Of a DNA stretch of 64,000 bases, positions 35,866-46,756 are shown in pieces. This stretch comes from Mesorhizobium sp. CAU 1732 (GTDB lineage: Bacteria; Pseudomonadota; Alphaproteobacteria; Rhizobiales; Rhizobiaceae): positions 2,170,001 to 2,234,000 of the forward strand of contig NZ_JBDQQR010000001.1 in assembly GCF_039888675.1 (NCBI RefSeq), read 5' to 3'. Numbering within the stretch: the first letter of the stretch is position 1; each line of letters opens with the position of its first letter. Made by a program: the position numbers and the translations under genes. The notes beneath the pieces were generated by a model that saw nothing but the letters and a program-made list of their open reading frames with translations, did no database searches and was not told the DNA's origin.

Positions 35866-36486
35866 ATGCTGACAGGACTTGAGGCGATCTTTTTCTATCT
35901 GTTCGCCTTCATCGCGGTGGCGGCGGCCTTCATGGTCATCTCCGCGCGCAATCCCGTGCATTCGGTGCTCTACCTGATCCTGACGTTCTTCAACGCCGCG
36001 GGGCTTTTCCTGCTGACGGGCGCCGAATTCCTCGCGATGATTCTCCTCGTCGTTTATGTCGGCGCCGTGGCCGTGCTGTTCCTGTTCGTCGTCATGATGC
36101 TCGACGTGGACTTTGCCGAACTGAAGAGCGGCGCGCTTCAATATGCGCCGATCGGGGCGCTGGTCGGGCTCATCCTGGCTGCTGAGCTTGTGATCGTGCT
36201 CGGCGGCTACACTTTCGCGCCGGAGCTTGCGAGCGAGATCGCAAGGCCGATCCCGGCACTCGCAGACCGGCACAACACCGCCGCGCTCGGTGACATCCTC
36301 TACACGGACTACATCTACTTCTTCCAGATCGCTGGCCTGATCCTGCTCGTGGCGATGATCGGCGCGATCGTGCTGACGCTTCGCCACAAGCCGGGCGTCA
36401 AGCGTCAGGACATCTCGGCTCAGGTGCGCCGCTCGCCGGCAACCGCGATCGAGGTGAAGAAGGTCGAGACGGGCAAGGGAATCTGA
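35866..36486 (+). CDS. nuoJ: NADH-quinone oxidoreductase subunit J
   Basis: The 206-residue ND6-type subunit has five membrane helices; [20 protein letters not shown] is the conserved helix 3 with its pi-bulge region. GGGGGAA lies just ahead of ATG 35866. The stop overlaps the first ATG of nuoK. Confidence 0.96.
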   Translation: MLTGLEAIFFYLFAFIAVAAAFMVISARNPVHSVLYLILTFFNAAGLFLLTGAEFLAMILLVVYVGAVAVLFLFVVMMLDVDFAELKSGALQYAPIGALVGLILAAELVIVLGGYTFAPELASEIARPIPALADRHNTAALGDILYTDYIYFFQIAGLILLVAMIGAIVLTLRHKPGVKRQDISAQVRRSPATAIEVKKVETGKGI

Positions 36487-36488
36487 TG

Positions 36489-36797
36489 ATGGAAGTCGGC
36501 ATCGCGCACTTTCTTACCTTGTCGGCGATCCTGTTCACGCTCGGCGTGTTCGGCATCTTCCTGAACAGGAAGAACGTCATCGTCATCCTGATGTCGATCG
36601 AGCTCATCCTGCTCGCGGTCAACATCAACTTCGTGGCGTTCTCGGCCGCGCTGGGCGACATGGTGGGCCAGGTGTTCGCCCTGTTCGTGCTCACGGTGGC
36701 AGCCGCAGAAGCTGCGATCGGACTTGCAATTCTCGTCGTCTTCTTCCGCAACCGCGGCTCGATCGACGTCGAAGACGTCAATATGATGAAGGGCTAA
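36489..36797 (+). CDS. nuoK: NADH-quinone oxidoreductase subunit K
   Basis: The 102-residue ND4L-type subunit has three membrane helices with the two conserved glutamates in [15 protein letters not shown] and [14 protein letters not shown], which belong to the proton path. Two consecutive ATGs (36486, 36489) are available; the second gives the usual 102 residues. Confidence 0.96.
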   Translation: MEVGIAHFLTLSAILFTLGVFGIFLNRKNVIVILMSIELILLAVNINFVAFSAALGDMVGQVFALFVLTVAAAEAAIGLAILVVFFRNRGSIDVEDVNMMKG

Positions 36798-36805
36798 AGC
36801 GGATC

Positions 36806-38794
36806 ATGTATCACGCGATCGTCTTCCTTCCGCTTGTCGGGTTTCTCATCGCCGGCCTCTTCGGCCGTTCGATCGGCGCGAAGGCGTCCGAATATGTGAC
36901 GTCGGGCTTCCTCGTGATCTCGGCGGTCCTGTCGTGGGTCGCGTTCTTCACGGTCGCCTTCGGTGAAGGCCAGGCCTTCACGATTCCCGTCTTGCGCTTC
37001 ATCCAGTCGGGTGGGCTGGACGTCGCCTGGGCGCTGCGCATCGACACGCTGACGGTCGTGATGCTGGTCGTGGTGAACACCGTTTCGGCCTTGGTGCACA
37101 TCTATTCGATCGGATACATGCATCACGATCCGCATCGGCCGCGCTTCTTCGCCTATCTGTCGCTCTTCACTTTCGCCATGCTGATGCTGGTGACGTCGGA
37201 CAATCTCGTCCAGATGTTCTTCGGCTGGGAAGGCGTGGGCCTCGCGTCCTACCTGTTGATCGGATTCTGGTACAAGAAGCCCTCCGCGAACGCGGCCGCG
37301 ATCAAGGCCTTCGTCGTCAACCGCATCGGCGATTTCGGCTTCTTGCTCGGCCTGTTCGGCGTCTTCGTTCTGTTCGGCTCGGTCAATTTCGACACGATCT
37401 TTGCCAGCGCCGCCGGGATGGTTCCTGCCGAAGGCGCCGAAATGTCCGGCGATGCCGTGTTCCAGTTCCTCGGCTGGTCGCTGACGCAGGCCGGTGCTGT
37501 TACCGTCATCTGCCTGCTTCTCTTCATGGGCGCTATGGGCAAGTCGGCGCAGGTCCCGCTGCACACCTGGCTCCCGGACGCGATGGAAGGCCCCACGCCT
37601 GTGTCCGCGCTGATCCATGCTGCGACGATGGTGACCGCCGGCGTGTTCATGCTGGCGCGCCTGTCGCCGATCTTTGAGCTGTCGCACACGGCTCTGACGG
37701 TCGTGACGTTCGTCGGCGCGTTCACCGCGATTTTCGCGGCGACGGTCGGTCTCGTCCAGAACGACATCAAGCGCGTGATCGCCTATTCGACCTGCTCGCA
37801 GCTCGGCTACATGTTCGTGGCGCTCGGCCTCGGCTTCTATTCGGCGGCGATCTTCCACCTGTTCACGCATGCCTTCTTCAAGGCGCTTCTGTTCCTCGGC
37901 TCGGGATCGGTCATCCATGCCGTCTCCGACGAACAGGACATGCGCCGCATGGGCGGCCTGCGAAAGCTGATCCCCGCGACCTACTGGATGATGATCATCG
38001 GCACGATCGCGCTGACGGGCGTCGGCATTCCGGCGACCATCATCGGCACCGCAGGCTTCTTCTCGAAGGACGCGATCATCGAAGGCGCGTTCGTGGGCCA
38101 CAATGCCATGGCGGGCTTTGCCTTCACGCTTCTCGTCATCGCGGCCGTCTTCACCAGCTTCTATTCCTGGCGCTTGATCTTCATGACGTTCCACGGCAAG
38201 CCGCGTGCGTCAGCCGACGTGATGCATCACGTCCATGAATCGCCGCCCGTCATGCTGGTGCCGCTCTTCGTGCTGGCCGTCGGTGCGCTGTTCGCCGGCG
38301 TCGTGTTCCACGATGCCTTCATCGGCGACGGTCATGACGCGTTCTGGAAGGGTGCACTGTTCATCCTGCCGGAGAACCACATCCTGCACGAGTTCCACGA
38401 CGTGCCATTCCTCGTGAAGCTCGCGCCCTTCGCGGCGATGATCATCGGCTTCCTGACGGCATACCAGTTCTACATCCGCTCGCCGGAGACGCCGAAGAAG
38501 CTCGCGGCGCAGCATCACGGCCTGTACCAGTTCCTCCTGAACAAGTGGTACTTCGACGAGCTGTACGATTTCCTCTTCGTGAAGCCCTCCATGCGGCTCG
38601 GCAGCTTTCTGTGGAAGACCGGCGACGGCAAGGTCATCGACGGGCTCGGTCCTGACGGCATTTCCGCCCGCGTGGGGGACATAACCGCGCGGGTCGTGAA
38701 GCTGCAGACCGGCTATCTCTACCACTACGCATTCGCAATGCTCATCGGTGTCGCCGCGCTCGTGACCTGGATGATGCTCGGGGGTTCATTCTAG
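36806..38794 (+). CDS. nuoL: NADH-quinone oxidoreductase subunit L
   Basis: The 662-residue antiporter-like proton pump has about 16 membrane helices and the long lateral helix at its C-terminus. Key segments are [19 protein letters not shown] (conserved Glu), [20 protein letters not shown] and the Lys of [20 protein letters not shown]. It is the distal pump module of the membrane arm. Confidence 0.97.
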   Translation: MYHAIVFLPLVGFLIAGLFGRSIGAKASEYVTSGFLVISAVLSWVAFFTVAFGEGQAFTIPVLRFIQSGGLDVAWALRIDTLTVVMLVVVNTVSALVHIYSIGYMHHDPHRPRFFAYLSLFTFAMLMLVTSDNLVQMFFGWEGVGLASYLLIGFWYKKPSANAAAIKAFVVNRIGDFGFLLGLFGVFVLFGSVNFDTIFASAAGMVPAEGAEMSGDAVFQFLGWSLTQAGAVTVICLLLFMGAMGKSAQVPLHTWLPDAMEGPTPVSALIHAATMVTAGVFMLARLSPIFELSHTALTVVTFVGAFTAIFAATVGLVQNDIKRVIAYSTCSQLGYMFVALGLGFYSAAIFHLFTHAFFKALLFLGSGSVIHAVSDEQDMRRMGGLRKLIPATYWMMIIGTIALTGVGIPATIIGTAGFFSKDAIIEGAFVGHNAMAGFAFTLLVIAAVFTSFYSWRLIFMTFHGKPRASADVMHHVHESPPVMLVPLFVLAVGALFAGVVFHDAFIGDGHDAFWKGALFILPENHILHEFHDVPFLVKLAPFAAMIIGFLTAYQFYIRSPETPKKLAAQHHGLYQFLLNKWYFDELYDFLFVKPSMRLGSFLWKTGDGKVIDGLGPDGISARVGDITARVVKLQTGYLYHYAFAMLIGVAALVTWMMLGGSF

Positions 38795-38797
38795 ACC

Positions 38798-40306
38798 ATG
38801 ACCGACTGGCCTATCCTCTCGACTGTCACCTTCCTGCCGCTGGTCGGCGTGTTCCTGATTCTGCTGATCAGGGACGAGGGAACGGCTGCGCGCCGAAATA
38901 TCCGCAACGTCGCGCTTCTGACGACGGTCTTCACCTTCGTCCTGTCGCTCTTCATCTGGGCCGGCTTCGACAATGCCGACGCCGGGTTCCAGATGGTCGA
39001 GAAGGTCGACTGGCTGGATTCGGGCATTTCCTATCACATGGGCGTCGACGGCATTTCGATGCTGTTCGTCATCCTGACGACGTTCCTGATGCCGCTCTGC
39101 ATCCTTGCTTCGTGGGAATCGATCGAGCACCGCGTCAAGGAATACATGATCGCGTTCCTGATCCTGGAAACGCTGATGATCGGCGTGTTCTGCGCGCTCG
39201 ACATCGTTCTTTTCTACGTCTTCTTCGAAGCCGGCCTGATTCCGATGTTCATCATCATCGGCGTGTGGGGCGGAAAGCGGCGTGTCTACGCCTCGTTCAA
39301 GTTCTTCCTGTATACGCTGCTCGGCTCGGTGCTGATGCTGCTCGCCATCATGGCTATGTTCTGGCAGGCGGGCACCACCGACATCCCGACATTGCTGACG
39401 CACGAGTTCCCGGTCGGCATGCAGCAATGGTTATGGCTCGCGTTCTTTGCATCGTTCGCGGTCAAGATGCCGATGTGGCCGGTCCATACCTGGCTGCCCG
39501 ACGCACACGTCGAGGCGCCGACAGCAGGCTCGGTGATCCTGGCGGGCATCCTCCTGAAGATGGGTGGCTACGGCTTCCTGCGCTTCTCGCTGCCGATGTT
39601 CCCGGACGCGTCGCTCTACTTCCAGCCTTTCGTCTTCACGCTCTCGGTCATTGCGATCGTCTACACCTCGCTGGTGGCGCTGATGCAGGAGGACATCAAG
39701 AAGCTGATCGCCTATTCGTCGGTCGCCCATATGGGCTATGTGACCATGGGCATCTTCGCGATGAACTCCGAGGGCATCCAGGGTTCGATCTTCCAGATGC
39801 TGTCGCACGGCCTGGTTTCAGGCGCGCTCTTCCTGTGCGTCGGCGTCGTCTACGACCGCATGCACACGCGTGAGATTTCGGCCTATGGCGGACTCGTCAA
39901 CAACATGCCGAAATATGCGGTGGTGTTCCTGATCTTCACGATGGCGAATGTCGGACTGCCCGGCACCTCCGGCTTCGTCGGCGAGTTCCTGACGCTGCTC
40001 GGCGTGTTCAAGGTCAACACCTGGGTCGCGCTCTTCGCCGCCACCGGTGTGGTCTTGTCGGCAGCCTATGCGCTGTGGCTCTATCGCCGCGTCGTCTTCG
40101 GTCAGCTTACCAAGGAAAGCCTGAAGGGAATGCTTGACCTGTCGACGCGCGAAAAGGCCATCATCTACCCGCTGGTGTTCTTCGTGATCCTGTTCGGCGT
40201 CTATCCGGCACCGGTATTCGACGCGACCGCGGCGTCCGTCGACGCACTCATCAACAAGGTAAACCTGTCGATCGAGGCCACTCAGGCCGCGGCGATGAAC
40301 CAGTAA
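38798..40306 (+). CDS. nuoM: NADH-quinone oxidoreductase subunit M
   Basis: The 502-residue ND4-type antiporter-like subunit shows [20 protein letters not shown] (conserved Glu), [20 protein letters not shown] and [19 protein letters not shown]. It starts 3 bases after the nuoL stop. Confidence 0.97.
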   Translation: MTDWPILSTVTFLPLVGVFLILLIRDEGTAARRNIRNVALLTTVFTFVLSLFIWAGFDNADAGFQMVEKVDWLDSGISYHMGVDGISMLFVILTTFLMPLCILASWESIEHRVKEYMIAFLILETLMIGVFCALDIVLFYVFFEAGLIPMFIIIGVWGGKRRVYASFKFFLYTLLGSVLMLLAIMAMFWQAGTTDIPTLLTHEFPVGMQQWLWLAFFASFAVKMPMWPVHTWLPDAHVEAPTAGSVILAGILLKMGGYGFLRFSLPMFPDASLYFQPFVFTLSVIAIVYTSLVALMQEDIKKLIAYSSVAHMGYVTMGIFAMNSEGIQGSIFQMLSHGLVSGALFLCVGVVYDRMHTREISAYGGLVNNMPKYAVVFLIFTMANVGLPGTSGFVGEFLTLLGVFKVNTWVALFAATGVVLSAAYALWLYRRVVFGQLTKESLKGMLDLSTREKAIIYPLVFFVILFGVYPAPVFDATAASVDALINKVNLSIEATQAAAMNQ

Positions 40307-40321
40307 GGCCCGGACAGCATC

Positions 40322-41758
40322 ATGGCGGCAGACCTTTCCACAAGCCTCATTCTCGCTACGCCGGAGCTGATCCTGGCGGTCGGCGCGATGGCGCTGCTGA
40401 TGATCGGCGTCTTCTCGGGCGAGCGTGCCAACACGACCGTCACCGGGCTTGCCATCGCGCTGCTCATCGGTGCGGGCGGCTGGATGCTGATGTTCGTGGG
40501 CGAGGGCGAAGCCTTTGGCGGCGCTTTCGTCAGCGATCCGTTTGCCAAGTTCATGAAGGTGCTGACACTCGCCGGCTCCGTCCTGACCCTCATCATGTCG
40601 GTCGGATTTGCCCGCGAGGAGAAGTTCGACAAGTTCGAATACCCGGTCCTCGTCATCCTCGCGACGCTCGGCATGCTGCTGATGGTGTCGGCGAACGACA
40701 TGCTCGCGCTCTATGTCGGCCTCGAACTCCAGTCGCTTGCGCTCTACGTGATCGCTGCGATCAATCGTGACAGCGTCCGCTCCACCGAAGCTGGCCTGAA
40801 GTACTTCGTGCTCGGTGCCCTGTCGTCCGGCATGCTGCTCTACGGCATCTCGCTGGTCTACGGTTACACCGGCAACACCGGCTTCGATGCCATTGCCGCC
40901 GCGCTCTCCGGCGAAGAGCGTCAGCTCGGGCTCGTCTTCGGCCTGGTCTTCGTGCTCGCCGGACTGGCGTTCAAGATTTCGGCCGTGCCGTTCCACATGT
41001 GGACGCCCGACGTCTATGAAGGCGCGCCGACGCCGGTGACGGCCTTCTTCGCAGCCGCGCCCAAGATGGCCGCGATGGCGCTGCTGGTCCGCGTGACCAT
41101 GGGGGCATTCGAGCCCATTGCGCCCGACTGGCAGCAGATCATCGTTTTCGTCTCGATCGCGTCCATGATCCTCGGTGCGTTCGCCGCGATCGGCCAGCGC
41201 AATATCAAGCGCCTCATGGCCTATTCGTCCATCGGGCATATGGGCTTCGCGCTTGTGGGCCTCGCGGCCAACAGCGAGGCAGGCGTTCGCGGCGTCGCGA
41301 TCTACATGCTGATCTACCTCGTCATGACACTCGGAACCTTCGCCTTCATCCTTGCGATGCGGCGCAAGGAGGGCAATGTCGAGCAGATCGACGAGCTCGC
41401 GGGCCTCTCTTCCACCAACCCGGTTATGGCGACCATCCTGACCATCCTGATGTTCTCGCTGGCGGGCATTCCGCCGCTCGCCGGATTCTGGGGGAAGTGG
41501 TACGTCTTCCTCGCTGCGATCAACGCGGAACTCTATGCGCTCGCCATCATCGGCGTGCTCGCTTCGGTCGTCGGCGCATATTACTATCTGCGCATCATCA
41601 AGATCATGTGGTTCGACGAGTCGGTCGGTGCATTCCAGCCGATGGCCGGCGAGCTTCGGCTGGTTCTGGGCGTGTCCGGTGCCTTCGTGCTGTTCTACGT
41701 GCTGATCGGCGGACCGATCGGCCGCATGGCCGAGGCTGCCGCCAAGACGTTCTTCTGA
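40322..41758 (+). CDS. nuoN: NADH-quinone oxidoreductase subunit N
   Basis: The 478-residue ND2-type antiporter-like subunit shows [20 protein letters not shown] (conserved Glu), [20 protein letters not shown] and [20 protein letters not shown]. It is the last core subunit gene; birA follows after only 4 bases, so transcription very likely continues into the next genes. Confidence 0.97.
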   Translation: MAADLSTSLILATPELILAVGAMALLMIGVFSGERANTTVTGLAIALLIGAGGWMLMFVGEGEAFGGAFVSDPFAKFMKVLTLAGSVLTLIMSVGFAREEKFDKFEYPVLVILATLGMLLMVSANDMLALYVGLELQSLALYVIAAINRDSVRSTEAGLKYFVLGALSSGMLLYGISLVYGYTGNTGFDAIAAALSGEERQLGLVFGLVFVLAGLAFKISAVPFHMWTPDVYEGAPTPVTAFFAAAPKMAAMALLVRVTMGAFEPIAPDWQQIIVFVSIASMILGAFAAIGQRNIKRLMAYSSIGHMGFALVGLAANSEAGVRGVAIYMLIYLVMTLGTFAFILAMRRKEGNVEQIDELAGLSSTNPVMATILTILMFSLAGIPPLAGFWGKWYVFLAAINAELYALAIIGVLASVVGAYYYLRIIKIMWFDESVGAFQPMAGELRLVLGVSGAFVLFYVLIGGPIGRMAEAAAKTFF

Positions 41759-41762
41759 CCGG

Positions 41763-42590
41763 ATGGGATTTTCCCTCGCGCCCACCGCAACCGCACAGGG
41801 CTACCGCCTCGAGGCGTTCGACACGATCGGCTCGACCAATGCTGTGGCGATCGAGCGTGCGCATAAAGGCGATGCAGGCAGGCTGTGGCTCGTCTCGAAG
41901 CGTCAGGAAGCGGGCAGGGGCCGGCGCGGGCGCGAGTGGCAGACGCCGCACGGCAACCTGGCTGCCACGCTGCTCTTGGTCGAAGAGTTCGATCTGAAGG
42001 TCGCCGCGACGCTCGGCTTTGTCGCCGGCCTTGCGCTGGCGGATGCACTGGAGGCCGTCATCCCCGACCGCGCGATCGGCGTCGGCGTCGATGGCGGAAC
42101 GCCGGTTCAGGGAGGCCGGTTCGAACTGAAATGGCCGAACGACGTTCTGGCGCACGGGGCGAAGCTATCCGGCATCCTGCTGGAATCGACCATGCTGGGG
42201 CCGGACAGATTCGCAGTGGCGATCGGCATCGGCGTGAATGTGGTTGCGGCACCTGAGGGCGTGCCCTATCCAGCGACATCGCTCGCCGCCCTTGGCGGCA
42301 CCTGTGACGCCGAAACACTGTTTCTTGCGCTCTCCGATGCGTGGATCGAGAATGCGAGGCTGTGGGACGCAGGCCGAGGCCTGGCCGCGATCCGCCGGCG
42401 CTGGCTTGCACGTGCCGCGGGCATCGGCTCGGACGTCGCGGTGAAGGTGGACGAACGCGTCGTTCGCGGCATATTCGAAACGATTGACGAGGAATGCCGG
42501 TTCGTTGTCCGGGGTGCCAATGGCGAGACGGTGACGATCGCCGCCGGCGACGTTCATTTCGGAGCGGTCGCTTCGGCAACATCCGCCTGA
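41763..42590 (+). CDS. birA: Biotin--[acetyl-CoA-carboxylase] ligase
   Basis: The 275-residue protein has the catalytic BPL domain (DTIGSTNAVAIERA; RQEAGRGRRGREW, the adenylate-binding loop; LKWPNDVLAHGAKLSGILLE) and a small SH3-like C-terminal domain. There is no N-terminal helix-turn-helix, so unlike E. coli BirA it should not repress transcription. Its substrate is probably the AccB encoded at about 59.4 kb. Confidence 0.93.
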   Translation: MGFSLAPTATAQGYRLEAFDTIGSTNAVAIERAHKGDAGRLWLVSKRQEAGRGRRGREWQTPHGNLAATLLLVEEFDLKVAATLGFVAGLALADALEAVIPDRAIGVGVDGGTPVQGGRFELKWPNDVLAHGAKLSGILLESTMLGPDRFAVAIGIGVNVVAAPEGVPYPATSLAALGGTCDAETLFLALSDAWIENARLWDAGRGLAAIRRRWLARAAGIGSDVAVKVDERVVRGIFETIDEECRFVVRGANGETVTIAAGDVHFGAVASATSA

Positions 42591-42611
42591 CGGCGCGGCA
42601 AAGGAGTATAG

Positions 42612-44279
42612 ATGTCCAGACACGATGAGGCCGAACTGGTCTTCTGCCCGCTTGGCGGCGTCGGCGAGATCGGGATGAATTTCGCCCTCTACGGCTTCGG
42701 TCCGTCGCATGCGCGGCAATGGATCGTCGTCGATTGCGGCGTGACGTTCCCTGATCCGACCCTGCCGGGTGTCGACCTGGTTCTTCCCGACACGCGATTC
42801 ATCGAGGAGAACGTCAAGGATCTGCAGGGCATTGTGATCACCCACGCGCACGAAGACCACTACGGTGCGCTGCTCGACATCTGGCCGCGCCTGAAGAAGC
42901 GGGTGTGGATGACGCCGTTTGCCGCCGGGCTCCTCGAGGCCAAGCGGCGCATGGATGGCGGCCCGGACATTCCGGTGCAGATCTACCACGCGGGTGAGCG
43001 CTTCTCCGTCGGGCCTTTCGACATCGAAGCCCTGGCGGTGACGCATTCTATCCCGGAGCCGGTTTCGCTCGCCATCCGCACCCCGGCCGGCACGGTCATC
43101 CATACGGGCGACTGGAAGATCGACCCCGCGCCGACGATCGGCCCGAAGACCGACGAAGCGCGCTTTCGCGCGATCGGCGACGAGGGCGTCGTGGCGCTCA
43201 TCTGCGATTCGACCAACGCGTTGCGCGAAGGCGATTCTCCGTCCGAGCAAGCCGTGGGCGTTGGCATCAAGGAGGTCATCGACGCGTCGCCAGGGCGGGT
43301 TGCCGTCACGACATTCTCATCGAATATCGGGCGTATCCGCTCAGTCGCGGAAGCGGCACGCGATTCGGGCCGACAGGTGCTCGTGCTCGGCACGTCGCTC
43401 AAGCGCGCCATCAACGTGGCAACCGAGCTCGGATATATGGACGGCGTGCCGGAGTTCATTTCCGAAGAGGATTACGGCTACATCCCGCGCGACAATCTGG
43501 TCATCCTGTGCACGGGAAGCCAGGGAGAGTCTCGCGCCGCGTTGGCAAAACTCGCTCGTGACGAGATGCGCAACGTGGCGCTCTCGCCGGGCGATACGGT
43601 CATCTACTCGTCGCGTATGATTCCCGGCAACGAAAAGGCCATTCTCGAGATCAAGAACCTGCTGATCGAGCAGGGCATCAAGATCGTCGAGGACGGCGAC
43701 GCGCTGGTGCATGTCTCGGGCCATCCGCGCCGCAATGAGCTTCTGAAAATGTACGAGTGGACCCGGCCGCGCGTGCTCGTGCCGGTGCATGGCGAGGCGG
43801 CGCATCTGGTCGCGCAGGGTTCGCTCGGCGCGCAGGCCGGCATTCCCGAAATTGCGCAGGTCCGCAACGGCGACATGATCAGGCTCGCGCCGGGTGTGGC
43901 CGAAATCATCGACCAGGTGCCGTTCGGGCGCGTGTTCAAGGATGGCCGTATCGTCGGTTCGGAGGACGAGGTGGGCGTGCGCGACCGGCGCAAGCTGTCC
44001 TTCGCCGGCCATGTCGCGGTGAACGTGGTGCTCGACGACCGCTACGATATTTCTGGCGACCTCGACCTCGTCGCGATTGGCGTCGCGAAAAAGGACGCGA
44101 AGGGCGAACTTCTCGAGGAACTGATGGTCGATGCGGCGATTGGCGCGGTTGATAGTATTCCGCGTGTCAGGCGAAAAGACCTCGATCTTGTCGCCGAGGC
44201 CGTGAGGCGCGCGGTCCGTTCGTCCGCGAACGAGGCGTGGGGCAAGAAGCCGATCGTGACGGTCTTCATCACGCGCTAG
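42612..44279 (+). CDS. rnj: Ribonuclease J
   Basis: The 555-residue metallo-beta-lactamase/beta-CASP RNase has HAHEDHYGALLDIWPRL with the zinc-binding HxHxDH motif, a beta-CASP domain (STNALREGDSPSE; GSQGESRAAL) and a C-terminal domain. It combines endonuclease and 5'-3' exonuclease activities. Alphaproteobacteria carry both RNase J and RNase E; the end of rne lies at the right edge of this window. AAGGAG precedes ATG 42612. Confidence 0.95.
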   Translation: MSRHDEAELVFCPLGGVGEIGMNFALYGFGPSHARQWIVVDCGVTFPDPTLPGVDLVLPDTRFIEENVKDLQGIVITHAHEDHYGALLDIWPRLKKRVWMTPFAAGLLEAKRRMDGGPDIPVQIYHAGERFSVGPFDIEALAVTHSIPEPVSLAIRTPAGTVIHTGDWKIDPAPTIGPKTDEARFRAIGDEGVVALICDSTNALREGDSPSEQAVGVGIKEVIDASPGRVAVTTFSSNIGRIRSVAEAARDSGRQVLVLGTSLKRAINVATELGYMDGVPEFISEEDYGYIPRDNLVILCTGSQGESRAALAKLARDEMRNVALSPGDTVIYSSRMIPGNEKAILEIKNLLIEQGIKIVEDGDALVHVSGHPRRNELLKMYEWTRPRVLVPVHGEAAHLVAQGSLGAQAGIPEIAQVRNGDMIRLAPGVAEIIDQVPFGRVFKDGRIVGSEDEVGVRDRRKLSFAGHVAVNVVLDDRYDISGDLDLVAIGVAKKDAKGELLEELMVDAAIGAVDSIPRVRRKDLDLVAEAVRRAVRSSANEAWGKKPIVTVFITR

Positions 44280-44289
44280 GAGCTTTGCC

Positions 44290-44694
44290 GTGCTCGGACG
44301 TCTGAACCATGTCGCTCTCGCCGTCCCCGATCTCGCGGCGGCGAGCGCGCATTATCGCGATGCGCTGGGCGCGCGCGTTTCGGAACCGCAGCCGCTGCCC
44401 GAGCATGGCGTGACCGTCGCCTTTGTTGATGTCGGCAACACCAAGATCGAACTGCTGGAGCCGCTGGGCGACAACTCGACGATCCTGCCGTTCCTGCAGA
44501 AGAACCCGTCCGGCGGCATGCACCACGTCTGCTACGAGGTGGACGACATCGCCGCCGCTCGCGACCACCTCAAGGCGCAGGGCGCGCGCGTGCTCGGCGA
44601 TGGGGAACCGCGCATCGGCGCCCACGGAAAGCCGGTGCTCTTCCTTCATCCGAAGGATTTCTTCGGTACGCTCGTCGAACTCGAACAGGTGTGA
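44290..44694 (+). CDS. mce: Methylmalonyl-CoA epimerase
   Basis: The 134-residue glyoxalase-fold protein begins LGRLNHVALAVPDLAAASAH and has paired metal ligands in LNHVAL, KIELLEPLG, MHHVCYEVDDI and GTLVELEQV. It interconverts the 2S and 2R forms of methylmalonyl-CoA in propionate breakdown. The annotated start is a GTG at 44290 or the adjacent frame start; its position after RNase J is conserved in Rhizobiales. Confidence 0.9.
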   Translation: MLGRLNHVALAVPDLAAASAHYRDALGARVSEPQPLPEHGVTVAFVDVGNTKIELLEPLGDNSTILPFLQKNPSGGMHHVCYEVDDIAAARDHLKAQGARVLGDGEPRIGAHGKPVLFLHPKDFFGTLVELEQV

Positions 44695-44700
44695 TGCGCG

Positions 44701-44970
44701 ATGACCTGGATTTCCATCTTCGCGATCTACTTCATCTTGTGGTGGGTCGTGCTGTTCGCCATGCTTCCCATCGGGCTCAAGACCCAGGAAGAGGACGGCG
44801 AGGTGACGCTCGGTACGATGCCCAGCGCGCCTAGAGGCGCACATATGCGCGGCGCCGTCATCCGCACCACGATCGTGTCGGGAATAATCTTCGGGTTGTT
44901 TTATGTTGCGGTGGTCTATTTCGGTTTTTCGTTCAACGACATCCCGCGGATAGGTCCATCGGCACGCTGA
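44701..44970 (+). CDS. DUF1467 membrane protein
   Basis: The 89-residue protein has two membrane helices (ISIFAIYFILWWVVLFAMLP and VSGIIFGLFYVAVVYFGFSF) with a short loop containing KTQEEDGEVTLGTMPSAPRG. It matches DUF1467, a Rhizobiales family regularly found between mce and proS. Function unknown. It starts 6 bases after the mce stop. Confidence 0.88.
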   Translation: MTWISIFAIYFILWWVVLFAMLPIGLKTQEEDGEVTLGTMPSAPRGAHMRGAVIRTTIVSGIIFGLFYVAVVYFGFSFNDIPRIGPSAR

Positions 44971-45037
44971 GCCGGGCGCATGACGTCGCCATCAAGCAAC
45001 CACGGCGATCGGCGTTTTCTGATTTATTTCGATGCAC

Positions 45038-45065
45038 AAAAAAAATGCAAGGCCGAAGCCTTGCA
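45038..45065 (-). terminator. Rho-independent terminator, minus strand
   Basis: TGCAAGGC (45046-45053) and GCCTTGCA (45058-45065) form an 8-bp perfect stem; read on the minus strand the loop is TTCG and eight T residues follow directly. On the plus strand there is no T-run. So it ends a minus-strand transcript, although no minus-strand protein gene lies to its right. Confidence 0.8.
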
Positions 45066-45189
45066 ATTTAAACGCGTCCGATCTGCTTTCCGTTTGACGG
45101 CGGCTGCGGAATATCGCGCCTAGATCGCATCCTCCCAAGACTTTGACCGCGCAGGAGGGCGGATTTTTTCTCTGCCCTCTCGATTATGT
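45038..45189 (-). ncRNA. Candidate trans-acting small RNA beside proS (possibly alpha-r9 family)
   Basis: A minus-strand promoter (GTGACA at 45219-45224, CTACTG at 45196-45201 as plus-strand positions, spacer 17) would start near 45189 and end at the T8 terminator, giving about 150 nt. The predicted RNA has an early hairpin GAGGGC/GCCCTC with an exposed CCUCC run, then a CCGT/ACGG hairpin and the terminator. No protein frame fits. As best I recall, the rhizobial alpha-r9 (Smr9C) sRNA was described next to proS; I could not compare the sequences. Confidence 0.55.
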
Positions 45190-45427
45190 TGAGCACAGTA
45201 GACCAACCTTCACGAACTTGTCACCTAAAATATTGCGCGAGAACACCTCAACATGTGCTGCACTGCACAATTGTTCGGCAGCGACTGCCTAGCTTTCCCT
45301 CACGCAAGGGATGCGTCGTCGCGGCTGGCTTCGGGTTTCCATAGCGCCACGAAATCGCTATGAAGCGCTGGCAAATAAGTCCCAGGCGCGCATGATTCCG
45401 CAGCGCCTTCTTCTCACGGAATTCCTC

Positions 45428-46756
45428 ATGCGTCTGTCGCGTTACTTTCTGCCCATCCTGAAGGAAAATCCGCGCGAGGCCGAGATCGTCTCGCACCGGC
45501 TCATGCTGCGTGCCGGCATGATCCGCCAGCAGGGAGCGGGCTCGTTCTCATGGCTGCCGCTTGGCAAGCGTGTGCTCGACAAGGTCAACCAGATCATCCG
45601 CGAAGAGCAGAACAGGGCAGGCGCTCTGGAAATCCTGATGCCGACCATCCAGTCGGCGGAGCTGTGGCGCGAGAGCGGTCGCTATGACGACTACGGCAAG
45701 GAGATGCTGCGCATTCAGGACCGCCATGAGCGCGACATGCTCTACGGGCCGACCAACGAGGAGATGGTCACCGACATCTTCCGGTCCTACGTGAAGTCCT
45801 ACAAGGACCTGCCGCTCAACCTCTACCACATCCAGTGGAAGTTCCGCGACGAAGTGCGTCCGCGTTTCGGCGTGATGCGCTCGCGCGAGTTCCTGATGAA
45901 GGACGCGTATTCGTTCGATCTGGATTTCGAGGGCGCACGCGCCGCATACAACCGCATGTTCGTGTCGTATCTGCGCACCTTCTCCCGTATGGGGCTGAAG
46001 GCGATACCGATGCGCGCCGACACCGGCCCGATCGGCGGCGATCTCAGCCACGAGTTCATCATTCTCGCCGAGACGGGCGAAAGCGCGGTGTTCTGTCACC
46101 GCGACTTCCTCGACCTCGCCGTGCCCGGCGACGATACGGATTTTTCGGATGACGCAGCGATCGCCGGCATCGTTCAGGACTGGACGACGCCCTACGCCGC
46201 GACCGAGGAGATGCATGAAGAGGACGTCTGGTCCAAGGTCGCGGAGGGTGACCGTCTGGCCGCGCGCGGCATCGAGGTCGGGCACATCTTCCATTTCGGC
46301 GACAAATATTCGAAGCCGCTGGGCGCCAAGGTGACGGGGCCGGACGGCAAGGATCATTTCGTATCCGGCGGCTCCTATGGCATCGGCCCGACACGGCTGA
46401 TCGCGGCGATCATCGAGGCGAGCCATGACGAGAACGGCATCATCTGGCCGGAATCGATCGCGCCGTTCGACATCGGCCTGATCAACATGAAGGCCGGCGA
46501 TGCTGAATGCGACCGCGTCTGCGCCGAGATCGAAGCTGCTTACACAGCGACCGGTCACGACGTGCTCTACGACGACACCGACCAGCGGCCCGGCGGAAAG
46601 TTCGCCACCATGGACCTGATCGGCATACCGTGGCAGGTCATCGTCGGCCCGCGCGGTGTTGCTGCCGGCGAGGTCGAGGTCAAGCATCGCGCGACCGGAG
46701 AGCGTCACAACAAACCGATCGCCGAGTTGATCGCGGGCGCGAGAAAGGCACAATGA
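45428..46756 (+). CDS. proS: Proline--tRNA ligase (alphaproteobacterial short form)
   Basis: The 442-residue class II synthetase has motif 1 ([14 protein letters not shown]), motif 2 ([20 protein letters not shown]) and motif 3 ([15 protein letters not shown]), then the anticodon-binding domain. It lacks the INS editing domain of the enterobacterial enzyme, as is normal for alphaproteobacteria. ATG 45428 ([15 protein letters not shown]) matches the family start; the frame is open 39 codons upstream. Its stop overlaps lolC. Confidence 0.95.
   Translation: MRLSRYFLPILKENPREAEIVSHRLMLRAGMIRQQGAGSFSWLPLGKRVLDKVNQIIREEQNRAGALEILMPTIQSAELWRESGRYDDYGKEMLRIQDRHERDMLYGPTNEEMVTDIFRSYVKSYKDLPLNLYHIQWKFRDEVRPRFGVMRSREFLMKDAYSFDLDFEGARAAYNRMFVSYLRTFSRMGLKAIPMRADTGPIGGDLSHEFIILAETGESAVFCHRDFLDLAVPGDDTDFSDDAAIAGIVQDWTTPYAATEEMHEEDVWSKVAEGDRLAARGIEVGHIFHFGDKYSKPLGAKVTGPDGKDHFVSGGSYGIGPTRLIAAIIEASHDENGIIWPESIAPFDIGLINMKAGDAECDRVCAEIEAAYTATGHDVLYDDTDQRPGGKFATMDLIGIPWQVIVGPRGVAAGEVEVKHRATGERHNKPIAELIAGARKAQ

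Larger units (their letters stand above)
44971..45427. other. 457-base intergenic region before proS
   Basis: No protein gene fits. The left half holds a minus-strand small RNA candidate with its terminator (45038-45189) and promoter (45196-45224). The stretch 45225-45427 should carry the proS promoter, but I cannot point to a convincing one. Confidence 0.6.

Noticed and set aside
39818-41785. Long minus-strand frame opposite nuoM/nuoN and other His/Arg-rich antisense frames across the nuo genes
   Set aside because: Low-complexity shadows of conserved membrane subunits; no start signals or homology.
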